A stretch of 46,904 nucleotides of DNA from an uncultured Clostridia bacterium (GTDB taxonomy: Bacteria; Bacillota; Clostridia; UBA1381): NCBI GenBank assembly GCA_959602045.1, contig CAUGRT010000021.1, positions 1-46,904 of the forward strand. The letters are read 5' to 3'. Below the pieces are notes generated by a model, which ran no database searches, had not been told where the DNA came from, and was given only the letters and a program-made list of their open reading frames with translations. Shown here in pieces: positions 17,434-25,982 of the stretch. The translations under genes were made by a program, and so were the position numbers. Position 1 is the first letter of the stretch, and each line of letters begins with the position of its first letter.

Positions 17434-20400
17434 TTATTCTGCCGGGTGAAGCTTATCATAAACACGTTTCAGCATAACCACTGCCTGCGCTCTTGAAGCG
17501 TACTGCTTCGGGGCAAACAGCTCCTCTGTAACGCCGTTTACAAATCCCTGCTCCGCCGCTTCGGCAATATAATCATATGCCCAATAGCTCACCTCGTCAA
17601 TATCGTTAAAATACAAGGAACGTCCCGTCTGCATTTTTGTATTGGATTTGCTGTTATATGCTGCAACGATAACCTTTGCGATTTCCTCACGCGTGATCGC
17701 ATTATGCGGATTAAACAATCCGTCATAACCGTTCATATAATCATTGCTGCGCACCGTCTGCACATATCCCGAATACCAATCTTCATCAATTACGTCAAAG
17801 AAACTGTTTTCATAAGCAGTCGGCTCTAAGCCCATCGTCCTCGTTACCATTGCCGCAAATTCCGCACGCGATACGTTATCGTTCGGATTGAAATCGCCCT
17901 GCTCATTGCCGTTTACGATTCCCAATTCCGCCATTGCTTCAACTTCATTCCGCGCCCAGTGCGTTTTCATATCCTTAAAGTGCAGCAAATAAGTGTCCAG
18001 CTCATCCTCCGCTTTTTCCGGATCCTGATTCGGTGGAATCGGAATCAAATCGTTGTTGGATTTGATATTGGACGGTGGGGTGGAACCTCCGCCGCCACCG
18101 CTTCCTCCGCCGCCGTTATTGTTATTACCGCTTGAGGGTTTGATTTTGTTAAGCTTTGTTAATAATTCGTCGCGGATCGGTAAATCATAGAAGGTATTCA
18201 GCAGCTGCTTTGCCGCATTAATATCGGACGTGCTTTTGCTGTATGCCGCCTTATTGACAGCGTCCGTTACCGCGGTCAATTCTAAGGTGATTTCATAAAC
18301 CGTCAGCTGTTCAATATACAGATCACCGTTACATTCCAGATAAATCTGATCCTCAAACTGATCTTTCTGCTTGCGATAATCATAATTGGCTTTCAGTACC
18401 TGGCTGTTTCCATCTGCCGTAAGCGTTGCAATATTGCCGCCTTTTTCCGAACGGAGGGTGATGACGCTGCCCTTATCGGCTTTCACGTTTGCGATAAACC
18501 CATAACTGCTGTCATTCGTCATCGGAATCACCTGATAAGCGCCCTCGCCGGCAACTTTTAGCAGATTCTTTCCCTCCTCGGAAACAATCGAAAGCTCTGT
18601 TTCGTTTTTCGGGTTCCAGCCATTGGTCGTTCCGTCGGATAAGTCGCCGTTTGTGCAGAGATTATCCGCTTTTTTAACGGTCAAATCATACTTTTTCTCA
18701 ACCGACGAAGTGTTTTTGCTGACTGTCACCGTCAGCGTTACTTTCTGATCTTCACGGCTCGGACGAGTCACGGTTCCGTCTGCCTTAATCAGACTTTCAT
18801 TCGAGCTTCTCCACCGGAATGTACTTTCAAATGTTCCCTGCGTGAGCAAGTCTAAATTTCCGGTAACAGCCTGCGTCGGGTCTAATTTAATTTCAGATAG
18901 ATCTTCCTTTGCCATTCTGAGGTCTGTATAATTCAAGCTGACCTCCTGCTCCGCAAAAACCGTATCGTCCTCGGCCGCTGCCGCTCTGATCGTGAGTTCA
19001 CCTTGAATCACACTTGAAAGAACAGACAGCTCGCCCGTATCGGCTTTCATGGTAACGCCCTCCAGCGTTTGCGGCTGCTTGGGTTCCATGCTCCACACAA
19101 TTTTCGCTTTCGGCATTTCTTTTCCAATCTGGTCATATAATTTAGCGGTATATGCAAATTTCTTTGCGCCGCTGTCGGGAATAAACAAATCCTTTTCCGG
19201 TTCTACCAGTTCAATCTTTTTCGGCTGACGCTTGGATACCAAAATCGTTTTTTCCGTTTTATTCTCCGGCCTTGTCTGCGAATAAGCCGCCATCTTGATT
19301 TCGCCCGGCTCGGCGGTTTCGGGGACAGTAAATGTATGAGAATCACTGTCAAACTCTATGCCCTCCGGCATGGACTCCATTGCGATAATCGCCTTTCGGC
19401 TCATTTCCTTTCCATCCGTTCCGATAACGGAGGCGGTATATGTATAGGTTTCATCTTCCTCACCGCTTAAGGGGATTGCCATTTCCGACTGACCCTCTAC
19501 AGTGATATGATCCTCGTCCACAATCGTTATGGTAAAGTCCCTTGTTTTCCCCATTGAAGTGGTTGCGCGATAAGTGATTTCGTGTCCCCCAACCACACTG
19601 CTGTCAATGGAAAGCTGTGCCGCCGAATTTCCGACCGGCTCTGAAGCAACCCCATCCGGCAGCTGTGAAATCGGCTCAAAGCTTGTAATCTCATCTGCCG
19701 AAATACTGCCCTTGTAATCATAATGAATCGGTTCAAGCACCGTTGTAAAGGTATCGGTTTCCGGAATTTCAAACCGTGTATTTTCCAATACCATATCGCC
19801 GCTTGAAGTGTCATAATACTTCCATTCATCGCCATCTTGAACGACCATAAATTTCTTGGTATCGGATACTGCAAGGAACATACCGTCCTTCACTGCGCTG
19901 ATGGAGCGGATTTGTTCGGTATTTTCCGTTTCACCGCCCGGCTGTGCGATCACCCACGGAACATCGACCGTCAAGGCTTCTGGCACATTCCGCGCAATCA
20001 AAATCTTTCCGTTTGCCGTTCCTACTGCAATATGATCTGTACTTAATGCTACGGCTGTGAATTTTTCGGTATTGGTCGTTCCGTCCGAAAGCTGCATGGC
20101 CGTAAAATTCGTATATCTTACCGCATCCCTGTTTAACACACGCAGAACCGCTGTGTTATTTACAACAATCCATCCGCCGAAATTCGGAACATAAACCATA
20201 TCCAACGGCGTTGCGGTCATGTTGGATGCCTGCGCAAGCTGATTGCCCTCCGCGTCAAACTGCCAGGTTTTCCACTGGTCGGTCACGGCATACCGCATCG
20301 GCTCATCCGGTGTCAAACCCACCGTTTTACCGTAGGCGCCGGAATCAATTTTATAAATCTGCGGTTCGTCATCCAGACTGTTGAAAATTTTCAAGCTCGA

Positions 20401-20841
20401 ACCGGATGAAAGCACCAATTGCTGTCCGTTGGTTTCAACGGTCGTATTGGAATTTGCCATTGCCGAATTGGTTGCCTGCGTCCAGGTATTACCGTCGCTC
20501 GAATAGAAAATTTTATTGTTTACGCTCATCACGAATTTCTGTTCCGCCTCCCACCAGACAATCGTCTGTCGGTTTTCCGGATTCGCATTATGCGTAGCGT
20601 CCTGGAATTTTCTCACCATCCGCCAGTTTTCCACATCATCCGAAACGAAAACCTGTGCCGGATTGGTCTTGGTTGTAAAATCCTTTGCAATCGCTACATA
20701 CAAATCCAGATCGGGACTGTAACAGGTGTCAATATACTTGTACGTTGACGGAATCTCATCCGCAAATACGGGCATGATTGCCGCTGTATGAAACAGCAGC
20801 AGCCCCGAAAGTAATGCTGATAATATTTTTTTCAATGTCAT
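17434..20841 (-). CDS. SLH-anchored Asp-box (BNR-like) multidomain surface protein
   Basis: A 1135-aa secreted protein. In order it has a signal peptide (about 1-27), a beta-propeller-like region (about 30-370) with Asp-box-type turns such as FVSDDVENW and FYSSDGNTW, several Ig-like beta domains (about 375-740), and a carbohydrate-binding-like domain (about 745-860; TNGDLSDGTTNGWNP). A helical segment, a Gly/Asn linker and three C-terminal SLH repeats (about 960-1135; MKTHWARNEVEAMAELG..., FDVIDEDWYSGY..., FNDIDEVSYWAYDY...) complete it. Asp-box propellers are common in sialidases and glycan-binding or -cleaving proteins, but the catalytic residues of a known family are not evident. It starts nine bases after the GH141-like gene stop. 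The nearest relative in this window is the secreted protein at 25949-28498. Confidence 0.8.
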   Translation of the reverse strand: MTLKKILSALLSGLLLFHTAAIMPVFADEIPSTYKYIDTCYSPDLDLYVAIAKDFTTKTNPAQVFVSDDVENWRMVRKFQDATHNANPENRQTIVWWEAEQKFVMSVNNKIFYSSDGNTWTQATNSAMANSNTTVETNGQQLVLSSGSSLKIFNSLDDEPQIYKIDSGAYGKTVGLTPDEPMRYAVTDQWKTWQFDAEGNQLAQASNMTATPLDMVYVPNFGGWIVVNNTAVLRVLNRDAVRYTNFTAMQLSDGTTNTEKFTAVALSTDHIAVGTANGKILIARNVPEALTVDVPWVIAQPGGETENTEQIRSISAVKDGMFLAVSDTKKFMVVQDGDEWKYYDTSSGDMVLENTRFEIPETDTFTTVLEPIHYDYKGSISADEITSFEPISQLPDGVASEPVGNSAAQLSIDSSVVGGHEITYRATTSMGKTRDFTITIVDEDHITVEGQSEMAIPLSGEEDETYTYTASVIGTDGKEMSRKAIIAMESMPEGIEFDSDSHTFTVPETAEPGEIKMAAYSQTRPENKTEKTILVSKRQPKKIELVEPEKDLFIPDSGAKKFAYTAKLYDQIGKEMPKAKIVWSMEPKQPQTLEGVTMKADTGELSVLSSVIQGELTIRAAAAEDDTVFAEQEVSLNYTDLRMAKEDLSEIKLDPTQAVTGNLDLLTQGTFESTFRWRSSNESLIKADGTVTRPSREDQKVTLTVTVSKNTSSVEKKYDLTVKKADNLCTNGDLSDGTTNGWNPKNETELSIVSEEGKNLLKVAGEGAYQVIPMTNDSSYGFIANVKADKGSVITLRSEKGGNIATLTADGNSQVLKANYDYRKQKDQFEDQIYLECNGDLYIEQLTVYEITLELTAVTDAVNKAAYSKSTSDINAAKQLLNTFYDLPIRDELLTKLNKIKPSSGNNNNGGGGSGGGGGSTPPSNIKSNNDLIPIPPNQDPEKAEDELDTYLLHFKDMKTHWARNEVEAMAELGIVNGNEQGDFNPNDNVSRAEFAAMVTRTMGLEPTAYENSFFDVIDEDWYSGYVQTVRSNDYMNGYDGLFNPHNAITREEIAKVIVAAYNSKSNTKMQTGRSLYFNDIDEVSYWAYDYIAEAAEQGFVNGVTEELFAPKQYASRAQAVVMLKRVYDKLHPAE

Positions 20842-20850
20842 TCATCCTTT

Positions 20851-23529
20851 CTACTTCTCTACGCCTACAGTCTGATCTTTCAAAAGACCGATATTCTTAA
20901 AATCAATCTTCGGGAAATCCTTGTTTTTACTGTAAACCTCGCTGTTTTCTTTTAGGGTGAAGTCTTTGCCGTTATAATCTGCAAACCCCGGATCGGACGT
21001 TGTTACAATATTGTCCGAAGCCTCCACAAGCTGATCGCTTGCATTAAAGCCTTGTGCGGTCGGCGTTCCGTTCAGCGTGCTGAGCGGGAATTTGATATTC
21101 ACAACCACATTGCCCATAAACTTGTTCCCGTTTTGATATGCGGTAAAGTGATGGTCAAAGAAAGTTGCCACCTCCGGATTCTGTTCCGAATATTTCGGAC
21201 TATAAATCTTCCAGTTCTCATAAATACTCTTAACGCTGTCGGATTCCAGATTCCACTTCGCGTCTGGGTTATAGGTATGCGCCCCCTCGTAAGTACCGGA
21301 GGTATCAATAAACAGATTGTTCCGGATTACATTGTCAATCCCCTGGGCGCAAACACCGCGGATTCCGTTGGAATTCTGACCGCCGATATTCTCAAAGATA
21401 TTCTCAATCACCTGCAAGCCGTTACCGTTATTATCGGTACGGATTCCGGCTACATTCATCTGCTTTTCGGTAAATGTCTGATGTCCCAAATCATGAATGT
21501 AATTTCTCCGAATCAGCACATTGCGTTCCCACGGATATTGATAAACATTCATATAAATAGCGTCCATATCGTGGAACTCCTTAACCGCGTCATAGATATT
21601 GTTATACTCAATCGTATGATTCGGGCCGTAGATAATCACTGCCGCATGGGGCATATCGTGAATCTCATTATGGCTTACCGTAACGCCTACCGAGCGATAC
21701 CCCACCAGAATCCCGGCTTGATAAGACCGTTCAATCTGCGCCGCTTTATAGATATGGTTGTTCTCAATCCGATTATTGCTTGCAACAATATTATCATAAT
21801 CGCCGCCGCTGATACTGATCGCCGTACTGCCGATGTCGTGAATAATCGAATTTTTGACCGTGCAGCCGGTTCCTTTCAAATAAATACCGTTTGTGCCGGT
21901 TCCGGATGCTTCGCAATTTTCAACCGCGACATTTTCCGCACCTGTAATCCGCACAATTCCGGCTCTTGAGGAATCCAGTTTCAAATTTCTGAATGTAACG
22001 TTGCTTACATTCTCACCCGAAATCAGGTTCTCCGTCATCAGTGAAAGACGAATATCCGAGGCTTCACTAAATCCGCTTTCCGGACACAGATAAAGCATCT
22101 TTGTATTTCGGTCAATGTAGTATTCTCCCGGCGTATCCAGTTCTTCAAATACATTTTCATAACGGATAAAATGCTTTGAATAGTAGCTTGTTACCGAACC
22201 CTCTTTCAAAGTGATTTGTCCCGGTTCAATTTTTTCGATCGGGAAATATCCGTAGAAGTAGTTCGGCCCCAATACGCCGGCTGTGTAAATCTCCTGAATA
22301 TTGGTTTTCCATTTTGTCGGGCGGTCGTAATCAATCTTATAAACCGCGCCCTCCAGCACGCCCGTTTTACTTCTTGCGCCGCTTCTTACGATTTCCGTTG
22401 TTCCTACCCAGTCTTGATTCGGCCATCTGGAAAGCTGCTTGCGGCTGCCGTCAATATACAGCTCTGCCTGCGGCAAAACATCTGCCGAAATGCCGTAACC
22501 GCGCCGCGAAAGCGTCCCCAAATCTTCAATTCCCAGCTTGCCGAGATCAATTTGCAGTACCTTGCTTGCCGCCGACTTATCAATCAGCTTTGTCGACATC
22601 TCCGCGGCAATCGGCTTAAAGTCACTGTATGAAAGCTTTTTACCGCCTGTAATTCTTACACTTTCTCCCGGATAAGCCGTATAAACGACCGGGCTGCCCT
22701 CTTTGCCCGAATCCGCCGCGCTGAGTTCCAATGATTTTGTCAATTCATACTCGCCGCCGCGCAGATAAACGGTAACGCCGCCCTCCGGATATGTTCCGGA
22801 AGCGTTCATTTCGCGGATTTTATTGTGCGCCATCTCCAGTGTCTTGAACGGTGCGTCGATGGTGCCGCTGTTCGTATCACTGCCGGAGTTGTCCACGTAA
22901 AATACATTCGACGAATCTCTCCCCGGCTGATCTCCTCCCGGTTTCACAAAGTCCCCGGCAGAAATCATCCGCTCAATAATCACGCATGCCTCTGCCCTTG
23001 TGGTGGAACGGCTGCTTTGGAATCGGTTATCCTCATAGCCGTATAACAAATGATGCGCATAAGCCGCAAGGACGTATTCCTTATAATCGTTGTAAATATC
23101 ATAATAATCCGCAATCTTCGAAATCCATTGCTTGCGCTCATCCCCGGTCACATAATCCGCCCCGATTGCACGCGTGCATATTTTTGCGATTTCTCCGCGT
23201 GTGATGGGACGATTGTAGCTGTTAAATTCTCCGGCATAAATCAATTTCTTTTTCAACGCCATGTCAATATAAGGCTTTGACCAGTTTCCTACCTGCGGTG
23301 TCACTTCAACATTCATCGCGTTCAGCGCCATTGTCAGAAATTCATCTACATTAACGGCACTGTCCGGTCGAAAGCTTCCGTTATTCCCCTCGACCACTCC
23401 CTTTGCCGTAAGGCGAGTGATGAAGCCTTCCGCCCAATGATTTTTAACGTCCGTATAATCGGCAAAAACCGCTGATGCGCTTAATGAAAACGCGGTAATT
23501 GCCGTCAGAAGCCGAGCCGTTTTTTTCAC
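20851..23529 (-). CDS. SLH-anchored GH141-like parallel beta-helix enzyme (paralog 2)
   Basis: An 892-aa surface enzyme built like paralog 1: a signal peptide (MKKTARLLTAITAFSLSASAVFA), three SLH repeats (YTDVKNHWAEGF..., VGNWSKPYIDMA..., YNDYKEYVLAAY...), a linker, then a beta-helix starting FYVDNSGSDTNSGTIDAPFK. It shares LRGGEYELTKS, YTAYPGESVRITG, EYYIDRNTKMLYL, MDAIY and GIRTDNNGNGLQV with the paralogs. The start is a GTG at 23529, decided by GGGAGG seven bases upstream; the two ATGs at 23550 and 23544 lie upstream of or within that ribosome binding region. The divergence from paralog 1 suggests a different linkage or side-chain specificity. Confidence 0.8.
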   Translation of the reverse strand: MKKTARLLTAITAFSLSASAVFADYTDVKNHWAEGFITRLTAKGVVEGNNGSFRPDSAVNVDEFLTMALNAMNVEVTPQVGNWSKPYIDMALKKKLIYAGEFNSYNRPITRGEIAKICTRAIGADYVTGDERKQWISKIADYYDIYNDYKEYVLAAYAHHLLYGYEDNRFQSSRSTTRAEACVIIERMISAGDFVKPGGDQPGRDSSNVFYVDNSGSDTNSGTIDAPFKTLEMAHNKIREMNASGTYPEGGVTVYLRGGEYELTKSLELSAADSGKEGSPVVYTAYPGESVRITGGKKLSYSDFKPIAAEMSTKLIDKSAASKVLQIDLGKLGIEDLGTLSRRGYGISADVLPQAELYIDGSRKQLSRWPNQDWVGTTEIVRSGARSKTGVLEGAVYKIDYDRPTKWKTNIQEIYTAGVLGPNYFYGYFPIEKIEPGQITLKEGSVTSYYSKHFIRYENVFEELDTPGEYYIDRNTKMLYLCPESGFSEASDIRLSLMTENLISGENVSNVTFRNLKLDSSRAGIVRITGAENVAVENCEASGTGTNGIYLKGTGCTVKNSIIHDIGSTAISISGGDYDNIVASNNRIENNHIYKAAQIERSYQAGILVGYRSVGVTVSHNEIHDMPHAAVIIYGPNHTIEYNNIYDAVKEFHDMDAIYMNVYQYPWERNVLIRRNYIHDLGHQTFTEKQMNVAGIRTDNNGNGLQVIENIFENIGGQNSNGIRGVCAQGIDNVIRNNLFIDTSGTYEGAHTYNPDAKWNLESDSVKSIYENWKIYSPKYSEQNPEVATFFDHHFTAYQNGNKFMGNVVVNIKFPLSTLNGTPTAQGFNASDQLVEASDNIVTTSDPGFADYNGKDFTLKENSEVYSKNKDFPKIDFKNIGLLKDQTVGVEK

Positions 23530-23592
23530 TGCAATTCCTCCCATTATCATAAATTATTGAGATGATTGTAAAGTTCCCAAAGGCATTGACCG

Positions 23593-23681
23593 GAATTTTC
23601 ATCTTTTTTGTTCCATTCCGGCTCAAACATCCGCTACGCTGCGCGGAACTCGCCTTCACAGATCAAAAAAGACAAAAATTC
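23593..23681 (-). repeat. structured repeat, copy D
   Basis: This copy has its core on the minus strand, the same strand as the neighbouring genes, unlike copies A-C. Arms 23593-23610 and 23664-23681 pair, and the stem extends inward. Four non-Watson-Crick positions (23600/23674, 23601/23673, 23614/23660, 23615/23659) are all G.U pairs when read on the core strand. The core contains GGCGAGTTCCGCGCA, GCGTAGCGGATGTTTGAGCC and GGAATGG. It sits upstream of the GTG start at 23529. Confidence 0.8.
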
Positions 23682-23725
23682 TTTTCGAACGTTTTACAAT
23701 CCCCTGTCATAAAATTCTTTTCGCT

Positions 23726-23820
23726 GATTATAAGCTTTTTTAAGAAATCTTCAAGCAAAAATCTCTTGAAAAAGATTATAATCCGAAGTGCACATCCCGA
23801 TCCGTAAGAACGGGATATGC
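23726..23820. other. two hairpins after the GH141-like frame that ends at 23832
   Basis: Hairpin 1 (23790-23820) has arms GCACATCCCG and CGGGATATGC. Hairpin 2 (23726-23783) begins GATTATAAGCTTTTTT and ends AAAAAGATTATAATC, pairing at about 18 of 20 positions. Read on the minus strand the first could act as a terminator for the gene stopping at 23832, but its T-run is about 13 bases away. A 13-base direct repeat AAAATTCTTTTCG occurs at 23675 and 23711, one copy overlapping repeat D. Together with repeat D this accounts for the ~300-base gap. Confidence 0.45.
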
Positions 23821-23831
23821 ATCGGTTTCTT

Positions 23832-25982
23832 TTATTTTTGGATTCCGAAAGCGCTCATATCAAACTGCGGAAGTCCCTCCACAAGCGCCGCTGCTTCTGT
23901 CGAAAGCTGTAAGTTCCCGGTCTTGTAAGACAGGAAACCCGGATCTTCGGTACAAACATAATTCCCCGAAGCCTCTGTCAGCTTTTCCGAACCGCGGAAT
24001 CCCTCCGCATTCTGCTCTCCGTTATAGGTACTGAGCGCAAATGCCAGATTCACAATCATATTATTTTTAAACTCATTCGTCCGCGAATAATTCGGATGTT
24101 CATTAAAAAATGAATACAGCTCCGGAAACTGCTTTCCGTAAACCGCCAGTCTTGTGTTCATTTCTTTCTTCAAATCCGCAACCTTCGCTCCGTTGATGGT
24201 GTTGGCAACTTCTTCGCCATTGCTGTTCAAAACCGTATCGGGATAAAGCGTACCGTCTGCGGCAGGCGTAATTTCCTTATACTTTTGCGTGTTGTAATAA
24301 GCTTCGTTGCAGTCCACGAATAAATTATGATAGATTTTATTTCGTGTCCCCTCTGCCGTAACCGCTCCGATTCCGTTATTTTTACCGTCCCCGATTTTAT
24401 AGAACAGATTCTCATAAATCTCCAAGCCGCAGCCCTTATTATCGGTTCGGATTGCACGCACATTGATTTGATGCTTTCCGTTCATACTGCTTCTTCCGAT
24501 GTCATGAAAATAATTTCCGTGAATCTTATTCCCCCGTTCCCACGGGTAATTGGAATTATTGGCATATACCGCGTCCATATCGCTGAATTCCGTCACAAGG
24601 TGATCCAATTCATTTCCGTATATCTCATTATTGACGCCGTAAAAAATAATTCCGGCATGCGGCCCGTTATAAATATGATTATTCACAGCCGCCGCACCTA
24701 CGCAGCGATACCCGAAATTGATTCCTGCCTTATAGCTGCGTTCCAGTCGGGCAAAATTATAAATTTCAGTGTCCCTTACAACAATGTTATTCGGAACAAG
24801 ATTTGCATAATCGCCGCAGTTTGAGAACAACACCCCGTCCTGTCCGACATCATGAATCCGGCATCGGTCAATAACAATATCGGTAGAATAATCCATCCGA
24901 ATCCCGTTCTCTCCAAAGCTTTGAATTTCACAGTTTCGGAATTTGATATTCTTGTTATTTTTCCCCGTCACCGCAGAGCCGCGTCCGCCTCTGAATGTCA
25001 GCTTCTCAAAGCTGACATTGCTGCATCCCTCCAGACGAAACATGGAATTGGGTGCTTTACCGCTATAGTCCACTGTCGGAGTAGGCATCGTCAGGGTTAA
25101 TACCGTATTATTTAGTGTCCCCTCCGGTGGATAGAAATATAGTGTCCCCGTATCGCGGTCGATATAATACTCTCCGGGAGCGTCCAATTCTTCGGGAATA
25201 TTTTCAAAGCGGTAATACGGATCGGTATAATACTTCTCTAATGCCCCCTTCTTTAAATATACCCTCTTTGCCCCGGTGTCAAACCGACTAACCGGATAAT
25301 GATCAAATTCATAATTGGGGCCTAATGTTCCGGAAAGCCAAGCTTCTTCCGGCTTGCTCCATTGTGACGGACGATCATACGTCACCTCAAAGCTGCACCC
25401 ATCGGCAATCCCGGATTTTGTTCTTTTTCCGTACTCTCCGGAATCAGCCGCCGGTTTTACCAATCCGACAAATCCATCATTCGGCCATCCGGCAAGTTTC
25501 TGCACTTTTCCGTTCAGACTCAGCTCAGCCTGTGCCTCCTGCTCCTCCGAAATCAAGTGTCCGCGTACCGAAAGCTCTCCGTAATCCGTAATCCCGGCAT
25601 CTTTCAGACTATACTGCAAGATTTTATTGTCCCCCGGATTATCAATAATGGCGGAGGTAAAGCTGCTGTCCGCCGGTGTCATTTCCGACAGCGGAATATC
25701 AAAACCGGCATTCAATACAACTTTTTCATTTCCATATGCACGTATACGGAGCGGCGCATATTCCTCATAGGAATCCGACATCAGAATCGTATTCGATACG
25801 GAATATACACCTCCCCTCATATAAATCGTTTGCTGTCCCCCGCCGCGTGCTTTTTCCAAAGCACAGGACAGTGTTTTTAATGGGGAATCATACGTTCCCT
25901 CTGCACTGTCAGCGCCATTCGGTGAAACATAAATGCCTTGATCGTCTATTACTTGAAAGGGTTGACTGCCTCTCTCAGCCAA
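23832..25982 (-). CDS. GH141-like parallel beta-helix domain without its own start (paralog 3)
   Basis: A 716-codon frame coding a complete GH141-like beta-helix: IYVSPNGADSAEGTYDSP, MRGGVYSVSN, EYYIDRDTGTLYFYP, MDAVY and AIRTDNKGCGLEI all align with paralogs 1 and 2. Unlike them it has no SLH repeats, no signal peptide and no credible start. The earliest start-like codon is a TTG at 25982 without a ribosome binding site, 34 bases inside the preceding gene and in its -1 frame, and the next Met lies inside the fold. The preceding gene ends in the heptamer CCCTTTC just before its stop. I infer that this frame is either read by -1 ribosomal frameshifting as part of a secreted fusion or is a recent frameshift split. 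The 5' boundary given here is therefore only formal. Confidence 0.7.
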   Translation of the reverse strand: MAERGSQPFQVIDDQGIYVSPNGADSAEGTYDSPLKTLSCALEKARGGGQQTIYMRGGVYSVSNTILMSDSYEEYAPLRIRAYGNEKVVLNAGFDIPLSEMTPADSSFTSAIIDNPGDNKILQYSLKDAGITDYGELSVRGHLISEEQEAQAELSLNGKVQKLAGWPNDGFVGLVKPAADSGEYGKRTKSGIADGCSFEVTYDRPSQWSKPEEAWLSGTLGPNYEFDHYPVSRFDTGAKRVYLKKGALEKYYTDPYYRFENIPEELDAPGEYYIDRDTGTLYFYPPEGTLNNTVLTLTMPTPTVDYSGKAPNSMFRLEGCSNVSFEKLTFRGGRGSAVTGKNNKNIKFRNCEIQSFGENGIRMDYSTDIVIDRCRIHDVGQDGVLFSNCGDYANLVPNNIVVRDTEIYNFARLERSYKAGINFGYRCVGAAAVNNHIYNGPHAGIIFYGVNNEIYGNELDHLVTEFSDMDAVYANNSNYPWERGNKIHGNYFHDIGRSSMNGKHQINVRAIRTDNKGCGLEIYENLFYKIGDGKNNGIGAVTAEGTRNKIYHNLFVDCNEAYYNTQKYKEITPAADGTLYPDTVLNSNGEEVANTINGAKVADLKKEMNTRLAVYGKQFPELYSFFNEHPNYSRTNEFKNNMIVNLAFALSTYNGEQNAEGFRGSEKLTEASGNYVCTEDPGFLSYKTGNLQLSTEAAALVEGLPQFDMSAFGIQK

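Noticed and set aside
18060..18130. GC-rich direct repeats resembling a small tandem array
   Set aside because: This is the Gly/Asn-rich linker coding sequence before the SLH repeats, not an independent repeat.
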